Shown: piece after piece, positions 41,001 through 53,000 of the stretch
Numbering within the stretch: the stretch's first letter is position 1
How the letters are laid out: each line of letters opens with the position of its first letter
Assembly (NCBI GenBank): GCA_013398275.1
Contig: VZSE01006234.1
Span: 1,648,932 to 1,712,931, forward strand
DNA length: 64,000 bases
Direction: 5' to 3'
DNA from: Promerops cafer
Taxonomy: Eukaryota > Chordata > Aves > Passeriformes > Nectariniidae
Program-made: the position numbers and the translations under genes
The notes under the pieces: generated by a model
Told to the model about the DNA's origin: nothing
The model's database searches: none
What the model saw: the letters and a program-made list of their open reading frames with translations, nothing else

Positions 41001-44000
41001 GTGAAATGCATCAGAGACTAGAATTGGGAAGACAGCACTTGTGATACCCAAAATAACAATAAGATAATTACCCTTCTAGTTCAGTGAACTTTCACCATGG
41101 TTGTACATTGTTAGTGTGTCTGTATTATCTATTCTTGCTCTGTCATTTGGAAGGTGTAACTTTGTACTTCTGACATGTTTGTGAGGTTTCGCTCAGCACT
41201 TTGTCAGGAGCTCTGTGGTCTCGTACGTGTGATGTAGCCCAAGTGTTCAGATAGGTCCCTTCTACCGTAGCAGAGCTTACATGAGTTGAAGGTTAAATAA
41301 AGTTTTGGTAAATGAAGTAAACCAAGTGTTGGTTGCTGCTGTATTGTGGTTGTTGAGGATGCACCCAATGGAATATTAAATCTCCACTAAAAGAGCGGAA
41401 GGGGAGGTTGTCATGCAAAACAAAAGGGCTTCTCTGCAGCCTTAGTCCACATAGATCAAAAAACAAGGCAGCAGCAATAGCAATCTCCATGTCCTAAATT
41501 TACCACAAAGGCAGACCATAAGTAGGTGATTACTTTCAGGGTATGGATCTTTTGTCCTTGAATCCTTTTAGTGCTGCATGTCACTGTAAACCATAGCTTC
41601 AGCTGTGATTGTGAATGTGATTCTTTTCTCTTGCTTTTCTATTCCTTTCTCATCTGCTCACAAAAATAAGGAAAGGGCTTTTAAGTAGAAAGCTGTGTGT
41701 GTGCCAGGCAGTTCCTGGAAGTCATTTTGCATTTTGATCCTACCATTTTTCAGCAGCTCTTTTGAGACAGCTCCTTTTTAACTTCTTTTTAAACATTTGC
41801 ATGCTGCAAGAAAGTTTTTGGGAAATAGTGTAGTTGTAACTTGCAGTGCAGACCAAAAGGTATGCATAGCTTGACAAGATAAAAGTAGTAAACATAATTT
41901 GAAGTCGTAGCAACTTTGAATGATGAGAGTGTCACAGCAGAGCTTTTTCATCTTACTTACAATCTATGGCTCAAAGAAAATGAAAAAGTCTGTCTCAATG
42001 CTGTGACAGACAATGCAAAGTACACTAAGCTCCCCAGTGCTTCACTGAAAAAAGTGTAGTAATTACATTTGGTGGTAACCTCAGGATGTTGTTAAGGACT
42101 CATCTTGCCCTTATAAATTTTATCCATCCATGAAGAAGAGGAGCCCAACTTTAGGAAACCAGGAAGAAATTAATTACGCTCTATAGGACCTTTGTCATTT
42201 AGAGAGTTCTTGGAAGTCCTCAATCAGGAAGCTATTAATACATAGCATCTCAAAATGTTTTTGTTGGGATCAGTTATGTAGATGTCTCTTTGCACTCTGG
42301 CTTCAGAGTGTTTAGTGAAAATGAAAAGAAGGATATTTATTTTACCTTTACTGTATAGATGCAATTCAAGGAAAAGTCTGTACAATGTGACAGCAAAGCC
42401 AACTCAACTCTTTTTTAAACTGTGGTCAAAAAAGTCCTTTGATTTAGGCGTAAATACAAGAAATCCTTCAGTACTATTATAAACTCCAGTTTTGTTTTTA
42501 ATGCTGTTCTGGTTTTTATAAAATTTTCTTCTGAAAGATTGTAGATTATACTTGTTAGTTGGTTCCCATTTGTAGAGTCTCTGATCCTACTCCTCATCTG
42601 TCAAATCATCTTTTTACATTAATAATCTTTGTCCTAATCTTTCCCTATAAAAAGAAATTACTCCAAGTTAGCTGGAAACTTGGCCTTAAATTTATTTTTG
42701 AGGAGCTGGAGAGAACTGGTTAACAAAAATGTGGTTCACCATAGAAACAGCTCAGCCAGTAGTATATATGCAGTAAATTAACTATTCCATAGTACTTTCA
42801 TATTTGATACAGAACATAGCAACAAGATGATGGCTTGACAACAATAGCAGCTGCATGTATTTTTTTTCTATTTTTGAAAGAATGTTCTTGTGGGAAAAAA
42901 TAGATTCCCTGAAAAATAATTTATATTACAAGTTTCATCACAAAAATTCTGTGGGTGGATACAGTAGCCTAGAAATTAAATTAGAGATTTGTATAATAAA
43001 TGATAGGTTTGATTTGGTGTGACACTTCTAGTCTCTTACAAGTGATATAGCTACAGGCAATAGAATAATCTCTTCCCCTTGTGAAGATAAATGTTGTATC
43101 AGACCCAACTATCTTATATTAAATTACAACTTTTTTTTTTTTTACCATATGAAAAGATTCGTGACACTCTTCGTTAAATAATAGCGTGACCCAATTATAA
43201 GAGTACTTTGGCAAAAATGTCTTGAAGATATTTTCTACTATCAGGTATGTGATTAACTTGTGTAGGGAGCTGCTGTAACAGACCTGATCTGAAAGAAGGA
43301 ATTTTCCTTTTTGCAGCATATGGTATGATTGTGCCCATACTGAGCTTGAAGGTGCTTCTCTTATCACAATACAACGGAAACCGTCAGATAGAAATGAAGT
43401 ATGATAAGAGGAATCTGATAGCTTGACTGTCTTTCTTGCAGGGAAGAGGATTATAGTACGTGTGGCTCTTACACAACCTGATTGTGCTCAGACCATTGTT
43501 TTTCATGTTTTGGCAGAGAGAAGGAGCAAGAAAGGGAAGAACAGTTAATGGAAGACAAGAAAAGGAAGAAAGAGGATAAGAAAAAGAAGGACTCTGCTCA
43601 GAAGGTGGGTTTTGATATTTGAAATCTTTTAGCCAGCTGAAACATAAATAGTATTGGTGGTAATAAGATATTAAATTGTTTGTATTTGAACTTAAATATT
43701 GATTGCTTAGAGTGGTGCTTCCTTAAAGACACTTTTTTGCATCATTTTCCTGGAACTGAAGTGCTTAACTTGGATATTTCTTCTCCTTAGAGTGCTATGT
43801 AAAAGAAAAGAATTTTTTTCATAGAAAGTATTCAAGTTACTTAATATGGCTTCTTTGGATCTCTCTCTATACAACTGCTGCCTGTTTGAGGTGTTTGTGG
43901 ATTGAAATACTGATGGGCTTTTGCAATACTTGCAGTAAAGTTGAGTAAATATTTACTAGAGCAGGAACATCCTTTCTTTTTTTAAATCCTTAAGGAACTT

Positions 44001-47000
44001 TATATGAAATATTTACTACTGAAGATTCCATTTATGTTTTTTGCTAAGTATTACTTGCATTTTAAATTTTCTGTAGCTAATAGCACTTTTGCTGAAATCT
44101 GCCCATTCAAGTCTGAATTGTGGAGAATTCGTAAGTCACCAAAAATGACTTCTGCTCAGAAAATGAGTTTGAAACTTGGTGTATTAGAAGGTCTGTGTTT
44201 TGCAAAAAAAACTGGCAGGTTGTTCTAGGAATTTAACTTGACAAGTGAGCTTGAGTCTCATAGGGCATTATCCATGCTTTTTACCAGCGAAATCCTTCCC
44301 GGGCTTCCCAGTGTAAGATAGATGCAACCACCCTGGAGCAAGTCCAGCAAAATGCCTTTAAGATGATTAAGAGACTGGAGGATCTGACAAATGAGGAGAC
44401 GCTGGGAGAATTATGACTGTTCCTCCTGGAGGAGAGGAGGTTGGGGGGATCTCATCATTGTATGATGAGATTCCACATTAATACTTTGTGGAAGGGAGTA
44501 AAAAGATGGAGGTAGACTCTTCTCCACAGTGCCCAGTGGCAAAGCATAAGGCTTTGTGTACATATTGAAAGTCTACCTAATCATAAAAAGACTCCTTTTT
44601 TTTTTTTATGCATGTGTGTGGCTGGGCAACCCCTGGAACAGGTTTCCCAGAGGGGTTGTGGTGCCTCTGTCTTTAGATGCTCAAAACTGAGTTTCACATG
44701 GTCCTGTGCAATCCAGTTTTGATGATTTTGTTTCGAATTGAGGAGCCTCTTGGGGCCAGGTGGAGAACAGGGGTGGGAACTGTGGATTAGATTTGCAGAG
44801 GCTGAACCTTCTGATGTCAGTGATTATGTGAAAATGAGAGCAAAAGGCTTTACTTTCTTTCAGTAGTCTGTTCCTCAGTTGCTTCAGAAACAGATCAGGT
44901 GATGAAAGATCAGTGTTCCCTCTTACATTCTGTGGGTTTCTGCTGAGAACAGACAGCACCAACTTCAGTTAAATTTTGGCTTATCCAGGGTCTTTTTTAA
45001 TCTGGCTTTTTCACCAATTTGAGTCTATCAATTTAAACTGGGTGCAGATAAATGTGTGTCAGTTGTCTTCATCCAGTTGATACATCCCAAAATAACAGTG
45101 CAAAAGAGCATTTGCTACAGATAAGGTCTCTCCACTGTCTTTTTGCCTCAATGTTGGTGCTGTTTAATGTTCAAGTACAAAAAATTTATGGAGAAGCCAG
45201 AAAGACCCTTACGAATAAAGAGTAGAGACTTGAGGATTATGTGCTGATATTCAGTGATAAAAGGGAATCTTGAAAAGGCAGTACTGATCATCTTGATAAC
45301 AGTGCTGTATTTACTGAGGAATTGGTGCTTTGAATACAAAAGAGATTTGCCAGCTTTCCTGTGTGGTCTCTCACCTACTGAGTTGTTCAGTACATATTCT
45401 GCCACACTCTCAGGAAGGGTAAAGACTAAGTAATTTAATCTCCTAGAGGCCAAACTTCACGGTAATAGTTGGAGATAGCTAAGAACCGCAAAGTGGGCAG
45501 CCAAATGGACAAAACATAAAATGTGTGCGTTCATTCTTACTGACTGTGTACCAAATAAGCAGCAATGATTTCAGGGTACCATTTTCAAAGTAAGTTTGTT
45601 TAACATGAAACAATTGTTCTGTCTGGATCATCTGAAACTTAAATAATTTTTTTTAAAAAAAATCACTGAAAGAGAGATTATTCAAGCAAGTTCTCAGCTT
45701 AAATATACCTGTGGTTGGTGCCCAGGGGGCTGTTTGGTAGCTTGTCAGTAGACTGGGATTTATTCCACCTTCCCATTAACTGTAGCTGCTCCCACCCTGC
45801 TGATGCTCATAGGTTGTCCACAGAGAGATGACAGTTGTAAACCTCAGACACTGTCAAATTGTTTTTCAGCTTATGAATTTTAGACAAAAACAATCACAAA
45901 ACCAGATCATTTTGACTGGAAGAGAGAGACACATTATAGGCAGAAGGGTGTTTTGGGGTTTTTTTGGTCTAAAGTAATTTCTGTTTATCATGTAGAATTT
46001 TTCAAGGATTCAGTAAAATGTTTTTTATCCAAGTAGACAAGTTACTAATTTACTAGACGTGTCTACTGTTGACTATAGGAAACTTATGAGCCTTACCAGA
46101 TTGTATTAATTAATATTTTCTTCCCCTTTTCCTTTAGTAGTCAAGCATCAGGGTCAATTAAGTGTGTAACAGAATTTTTAACTGCTACAGAAGATGTGAT
46201 TTAATACATACTGGATTTTTCATAAGTGAAGTTGAAAATTGATGTCTGGCTTAGTACAGACACAGTTTTGGTATAGATACATTTTTATTGTCCTTGAGGC
46301 TTTGGGATAGTGTATGTCTGTGAGGTTACAGTGCTTAAGATTTTGCATTTTAGTGAGTGTTCCACTTTGCATATTGCAGTTGTCATTTTTCCAAAGTAAA
46401 TGATGCCATAGCATTTTAATCCAGTTTGTCTTTTTATTCTTTACCGTACAAAGGAGTTCTGGCTTGGTTAGTTTCAACAATAAACTGCTTTTTACTTGTG
46501 CTTTCATTATTCTGTACTGTTGCTGTGTGCTTTCCAGAAATATGGACTAGTTCAGGAATTTCATTTAAGAATAGGTGTCATAGAACCTGATACATGATGA
46601 TCTTTAGGGTTTTTTCATTATTGTGTAGTGGAACTCATGATGCACAGGTCCAAAAAATGCTACAATACACACAATTCCGGAGAATATACTAGTGATGTGT
46701 TTGTAGCTACTGTAGCTTGAAATCTGCTATGCTGAAACAATGTAGGATACAGCAAAACCCATATTGAGTGTGTTGGCCAGCGTGAATGCTCATTTCAGTC
46801 ATTGACTTCTTGTTGCTTTCAGTAGATTTACTTTATAGGTGTTGCTGGTATCTTCTGTAAGTGTGGAAATGAATCCAGTAAGGTTTAGAATTACATCTCC
46901 TTGGAAGAGATCTTCTGGGAAAGGTGAAATGGGAAGATGGCAGAGACAGAGATTGCTATGGTTACTTCAGACCCCAAGAGTCTACTGTAAGGATACTCTC

Positions 47001-50000
47001 ACAGAAAGAGAGTTACACTTTAACTGAAGTACTTCACCTCTAAAATCTGAGAGAACTGTAATGCTGTAGCACGTTTATTTGTGCTTTGAAAGCCCATGTT
47101 TGGGATAGGTGGAGGATTGAGTACTTAAAATCATGAGCAAAGTATGATTGTTTCTGCCAGGGACTTCTGCATCCTTACAGAGTTATTACAGGAGTTGTAG
47201 TACTTTCAGAAACCTTGTGTGTATATATATGTGTGTATATATAACTAGGAATACTATTTAGACTTGTGTAGTTCATCAGTTGGTTGTTTTCATTCAACAG
47301 CAAATTCTGTTCTTGTGCTAATATATTAACGTTGTGATTTAGCACAACATGTTTAATGTTTGTTTTGCGCTGCTTAAAACTCTGTTTACATTTTTGCTCT
47401 TAATTTGCAGGTCACAGATCAAAAAACCAAAGGTAAGAATCTTTGATCCTAAGGAGTACTTTTATTGACTTCAGCCAGGATTCAGATCTTTATCAAAACT
47501 GTTACAAAAGGAAGGGGACTTATGAGTAAAGATGAAATATTGAGTATGAGTATTCAGAAGAGATAAGTTGAGGTGATTAAAATGGAGAAGCTGCAACTAT
47601 TCTGCAGATGTGTTGTCAGCATCAAAATAGTTGAAGAAAGAATGAGGATTGTGAATGAGATAGGTTAGCTGAAATGCTCAGTTCTCCGTTTTACAACGGT
47701 TTTAGACAAATAACCAAGACTGAAACCACCTTTATAAAGGGAAGGAAAGACAGGAAAAGTACCGCTTATAGTGAGGTACCAAAGTGAATGAAAATTACTT
47801 GGGTTTGGAAACTTAAATTCAGGCACATAAAAGTTCAGTAGAGAAGACAGGACTGATGAGTGAGCGTCTTGAAAGTTGAATTAAACTTAGCTGTTGTAAA
47901 AATATATTTAATCTTGTTTTGTGTAACAGTTTTTGATAAATTTTGTGGGGAAAGTGCCATTAGTGAAAGACAAGGACTAAAACAGTAACTTGATTTTATG
48001 GCTAACAACACCTTTTTGGGGTTTGGGCAAAGAAAGCTAGCTTTCTTTTCTAGAGAAATCGGATAACCCTTTTAAAAATAAAATGTGGAGAATAATGCAT
48101 TCATGTTGCCAAAGAGAGACCCACTTGTGTTGATCTCACATTTGTGAAAGTTTTACTGATTATGTGTAGTTTGTCTAGAGTCTCTTAAGCAGATTTTGTG
48201 ATGGTGTTAGCTCCTCAAGGATTTGTGGTTTTCTCCTCCAGTACATAATAGTCCTCAGGAGCAGCTTGTCTGTGCTTATAGGGGCACCAGGTGACCAGCA
48301 GGGCAACCTTCAGTGAGCCAAACACAGTTGCTCTGTGTAGGACTGTCTTTTGGGTGAGAGTCAGCTAATACTGCCTTGCTTAAGAGCAGTACAGTGAACT
48401 CAGATTTGTTACCTCCGAATCCAAAAGGAAGCAAGTTAATTCCCGTCTTTTTGTTGGTTTAGGCGGGGGCTGTGTAGCCTAGTAACAGGTGAAAACTTGG
48501 GTTCTGATTTCAGATTTCCCATAAAGATGATGATGATGCATAACAATCCAAAAATTGGTTGAAGATCAGGAAGGTGGAGCCAGTTACATTTGACTACTTA
48601 TATTTTAAAATTACTCACTGTCTAGGGTATATTCTTTGCCAACTTTACATTTGCAAGAAATTTTGGGCTTAGAGCAAAATTGTTGAACATAGTTTCATCC
48701 TAGACTACAGAGTTGCACATGGAAGCAAAAGGTCTGCTGCTACTGCTTATTCCTGCTTCTTTAAATTGTTTTTGGTTGTTGAGAATGTGGAAGCTGCACA
48801 GTATTTCAGAGATTAAATAAAGAAAGCAAAGAGTCACAGTGAGTTCTTGTAGCTAACACAGGTTTAAGTGGAAAAACTTCTGATTTTCATCCTTCCTGTT
48901 TTTCAGTGCCCGAAGTGACGAAACCAAGTTTAAGCCAACCAGTGGCTGCCAGCCCAATTGGCAACTCTCCATCGCCACCAGTCAATGGTGGCAACAATGC
49001 CAAAAGGGTGGCAGTGCCGAACGGACAACCGCCAAGCGCCGCCCGCTACATGCCTCGGGAGGTGCCGCCGCGATTCCGTTGCCAGCAGGACCACAAAGTG
49101 TTACTGAAACGTGGGCAGCCCCCTCCGCCATCCTGCATGCTCCTTGGGGGTGGAGCAGGGCCTCCCTCCCCAGCAGCACCAGGAGCAAACCTAAACAACG
49201 CACAACCAGTGACAGGAGCACTGCTGCAGAGCGACAGTGGGACTGCAACAGGCAAGTGATGATAATAAATAATATTAAATGAAGCTGTTGGTGCATGGCA
49301 GAAAAGGGATGGCTGAAATTGTAGGTAAGCCTGTCATTATGTAACAACACTCGGGTTGCTGTTAGGGAGCTTTGACTGTTTCAGTGTACAGGCTTCTGTT
49401 GGCAGCAATGGGTATAATTTTTACTACTGGATGGAACAAGAGGTTTAATTTTTTTCAAGTATGTTTTGAGTGGTTTTAATTGGTTGCTGAAATGCTCTGC
49501 AGCAAGGTAAACACAAGGCGTAAATAAACAGCATTTTATGGTTGTCACTGAGTAGTTGCTAATGGCTGTTCAGGTTTCTTTGACATGAATTTCCTGTCTT
49601 GTCGCATTTTTGAATCATCTCATAAAACAGACATGTAGATGCCAGGTCTGCAAAGGGCAGGTGTCTGTCACGTCTTGTCTGGATGAACCAGAAAGAAGAC
49701 CTATTGCTCCTCACTTTTGTTTTTTGGTAGTAATCTTATTTTTTAAAAGATAAGCCTTTTTGTACAAGTGGTGACTCTTCTGGTTTTTGTTTTCCATTCA
49801 TTTATATTCCAGAAGAGAAATTTATTGTAGGGTTGTTTGGTGAGCATGGGGAGGTTTTAGCTGCTCCTGAATTTTTTAGGAACAAACAAAATTCTGCTCA
49901 AAATATCTGCCTTCTAAAGAAAGACTTAGATGACCTGAAAAGTCAAGGACAGCTTCAATTCTAACAATAAGGATGTTTAAAAAAGAAATACTAAATACTT

Positions 50001-53000
50001 GAAAGTCAAAAAGAAGAAAATAACAATACCAGTATGTCTGAGTTTTCTTTGAAAATCATGCCAGATCAATGGGATTGTGATTTTTTTACCATTGTGGAAA
50101 TCAAACTTTTTTTGGTTCTCTGTGGTTTGGAATTACAAACAGAGGTGACTTGTACAGAACCAAGTGAGCTAGGTGGGATGGCTGTCCTTACTAAATAGGG
50201 TTCTAGGAAAATTAATAATTCCATTTTTCGGTGGTTTCATTACTTGAATTCATTTGTAGCAAATGCCTCTTTGACAGAGTATTTTTCTTTGATAATTGCT
50301 GTTTAATAAAGGAGAAAGTGAATGTCAAACTACAACGGCAAAATTTTAACTTATCGGTTTAAAAACAGATGTCTTGGAGATAACTTATTTTGATAAAACA
50401 CCTGAAACAAAACATGCCCTGAAGTCTATAGTTCCTGTATAAAATCCTAGCACTGGTATGCCTTCACAGTTATTGTAGTAGACTGACTAACGAAAATATG
50501 TGTTAGTGAAACATTGTAAAAGTTTTCAAAACTTCTCATGAGCAACGTTTTTTTGCTGTTGGGTGTACTATATGAGGACCATTTTGAAGTATTCTGAGAG
50601 GCTCCTTAAGTTGTATGTATTTATTTCACACTTAATATTTGTTTTTCTGAGGTTGAAATTTGGTATTACACACTCTCATATTTTTACACATCATTTAATG
50701 GTGCATTAACAACTAAGAGGTTACATGGCTGTATTAGCCAGTGGTTAGTTGCATTATCCTGATGTAAGTCAGGAGTGCCAGGAAAGATAAGAGTCCTTGA
50801 GACCTGCCTCACCCCATCCATTTTTCTGCACCATTACAGGTTAACTGGGCTGGGGATCTGACTTGTATTAAAATTAAATCAGGTTGGTTTTTAAAGCTGA
50901 TTTCAGTCAAGATGACTTTTACCCATTCACCTAACTGAATATTAGTGAGAACATACGTGCTAGCATGTGATAGTGTAGTTGTGCTGGAGGAGTGGGAATG
51001 AGCAGTTGAACAAGAGAGACTGGGGCTGACTTAGGTGCTCCATCAAAGTGCTTGTGGAAGTGCAGTGTTATCTGCCTCGTACATCATTTATCCCACCTCA
51101 GATCTGGCTGTTGACAAGCTGAACTTCAGTTTTGGCCCAGTTTGGTCGAGCATGTATGCACTTATACTGTGGTTAAATTCATGCCACATGAAAGAAAACA
51201 AAGGCAGGTTCCCAATGGAACCCAAAGGTCATGCAGCTTACCTACTTGCTCACACTGTTATATCCACCAGATGGTCATAGGTGGTGTTGGTGAAGATTTA
51301 ATATTAAAAGTCAACATGTAAGCTTTCTTCACATGGACCTTTTTCTACCAGGATTCAAATCCTTCTGGCAAAACTAGTGCCCTGAAAGATGACACCAGGT
51401 ATACTATTGTCTCATACCAATGCAGGGGACTGAGATGATGGGTGTTCTGTGTAGTTCTCCCAATATCCATGATAATTCAGGACATACAAGACAGTTTTGG
51501 ACAAAAAGGTTTAAGTTTTATTGGTGAAAGTCTTTCCATAGTTATGATTATTGCCACTGTCAAATACAGCAAGGGAAGGCTGGTTTCATAAAACAATCCA
51601 TTAAATTGTGTCTTAGCATGCTATGTGTGAGCAAGCACCCCAGTCTTAATACTTTTAGAATGTCTTCACAGAAATAAAATGTTCTGTTAAAGTCACTGAT
51701 TTGAAGATCTTGCAAAGTTTAGAGCTCTGCATCATTCATTGGCTGAACCATTTCTAAGTTCAAAACCTTGCAACCTTGCAGTCTTTTGAGCTTGTCCTTG
51801 TGTCTCCTCCTTAAGTTCTTCCTGTGATCTGTATAATCAGAAAGCTTTTTAATTGGAAGGAAAAAAAAAAAAGGGGGTTACTCTGGTCTAAAAAGATAGA
51901 CGGATAAAAATATCAGTGGAGTCATACTTCCTTGCTATTGTTCAGTTTGCATTTGAGGTTAAAGCAACAGAAGGAACAGAATGTACTTGGGAACTGCTTG
52001 ATCTTTTGGATCTTGGTGGGTGGGACTTAGTGGTTGAAGGCAAACTACTGTTCATCAATATTCAAAGCTTACAAGGGAGTTCTAACCTTGCCGTAAAGTC
52101 TGGTTCCTCATTGGTGGCCTTCAGTGAAGGGGGATGCAGAAGGCATTAATTGGATGTTCATTGTTTAAGCTTATGAACTGAAAGCCTTGGACAGGCACTA
52201 AAAGCACATCTTACCTTCTGTTGAAAGTATTAGCAACCAGAAATTCTGATCTTTACTTTGGAATATATAATGTAGGAATTGAGGCTGGGAGGGAAGCTGT
52301 TTGCCTTATTTTTATGGAAGCTGTCATGTGAGCTGGTACTGGTAGTAACAGTATATATTCACTTATGAATACTGCTGCAGCTGTTACTATGGAGTTTATG
52401 CTCTGCAAACTAAGTGGGATAACTGATGTCAAAAACCTGATGTTCTATGCTTGGATTACTAATGACCTTTTTCGGTGTTTTGGTTTTCTTTTAGATTCAG
52501 CAATTGGAGGTGCTGCTGCTTCAAATTATGCAAATTCCACTTGGGGTCCTGGAGCCTCCTCCAACAGCGGCACCAACGCCAACCCAACTCACATCTGGGA
52601 CAAGGTGATTGTAGACGGGTCTGACATGGAAGAGTGGCCTTGTATTGCCAGCAAAGATGCTGAGTCTTCTTCCGAAAACACCACCGATAACAACAGTGCC
52701 TCGAACCCTGGCTTGGAGAAGAACGCTCTGCCAGGAAGCACCACTAGTAACAAAGGAAAAGGAAGCCAGTGCCAGTCTGGAAGCGCTGGAAACGAATGTA
52801 ATCTTGGGGCCTGGAAATCTGATCCCAAGGCTAAATCTGTTCAATCTTCCAACCCTGCTGCCGAGAGTAACAATGGACTAGGTAATTGGAGGAATTTGAG
52901 TGGACAAGACAGAATCAGTCCCGGTTCTGGTTTCAGCAACTTTAACCCAAATAGCAACCCATCTGCTTGGCCAGCACTGGTTCAAGAGGGCAATTCTAGG

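Larger units (their letters stand above)
14022..43516 (+). other. TNRC6B: TNRC6B intron 1 (29.5 kb)
   Basis: Donor AG|GTTAGT, acceptor TTTTGGCAG. The first 600 bases are still GC-rich and include one unresolved base (N at 14510). The rest is AT-rich and has no supported exon. It contains an MIR-like SINE piece, an ERV LTR fragment, a large CR1 remnant (34685-35672), a short tandem duplication, a 23-G run and several G/T-rich or A/C-rich tracts. Long first introns are common in this gene family. Confidence 0.85.
43605..47410 (+). other. TNRC6B: TNRC6B intron 2
   Basis: A GT-AG intron of 3.8 kb between exon 2 and the microexon. It contains a CR1 piece at 44285-44725 and a TG/TA simple repeat at 47217-47243 near its 3' end. 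Nothing else is supported. Confidence 0.85.

Noticed and set aside
1..43516. Distal TNRC6B 5' exon for a longer isoform
   Set aside because: I remember a longer human N-terminus that joins exon 2 in the same phase, but found no matching exon here; it probably lies outside the window if present.
49257..49262. GTGATG as the exon 4 donor in place of GCAAGT
   Set aside because: It would add bases that put exon 5 out of frame and destroy the match to TNRC6B; the GC donor keeps the frame and fits the GC-AG consensus.
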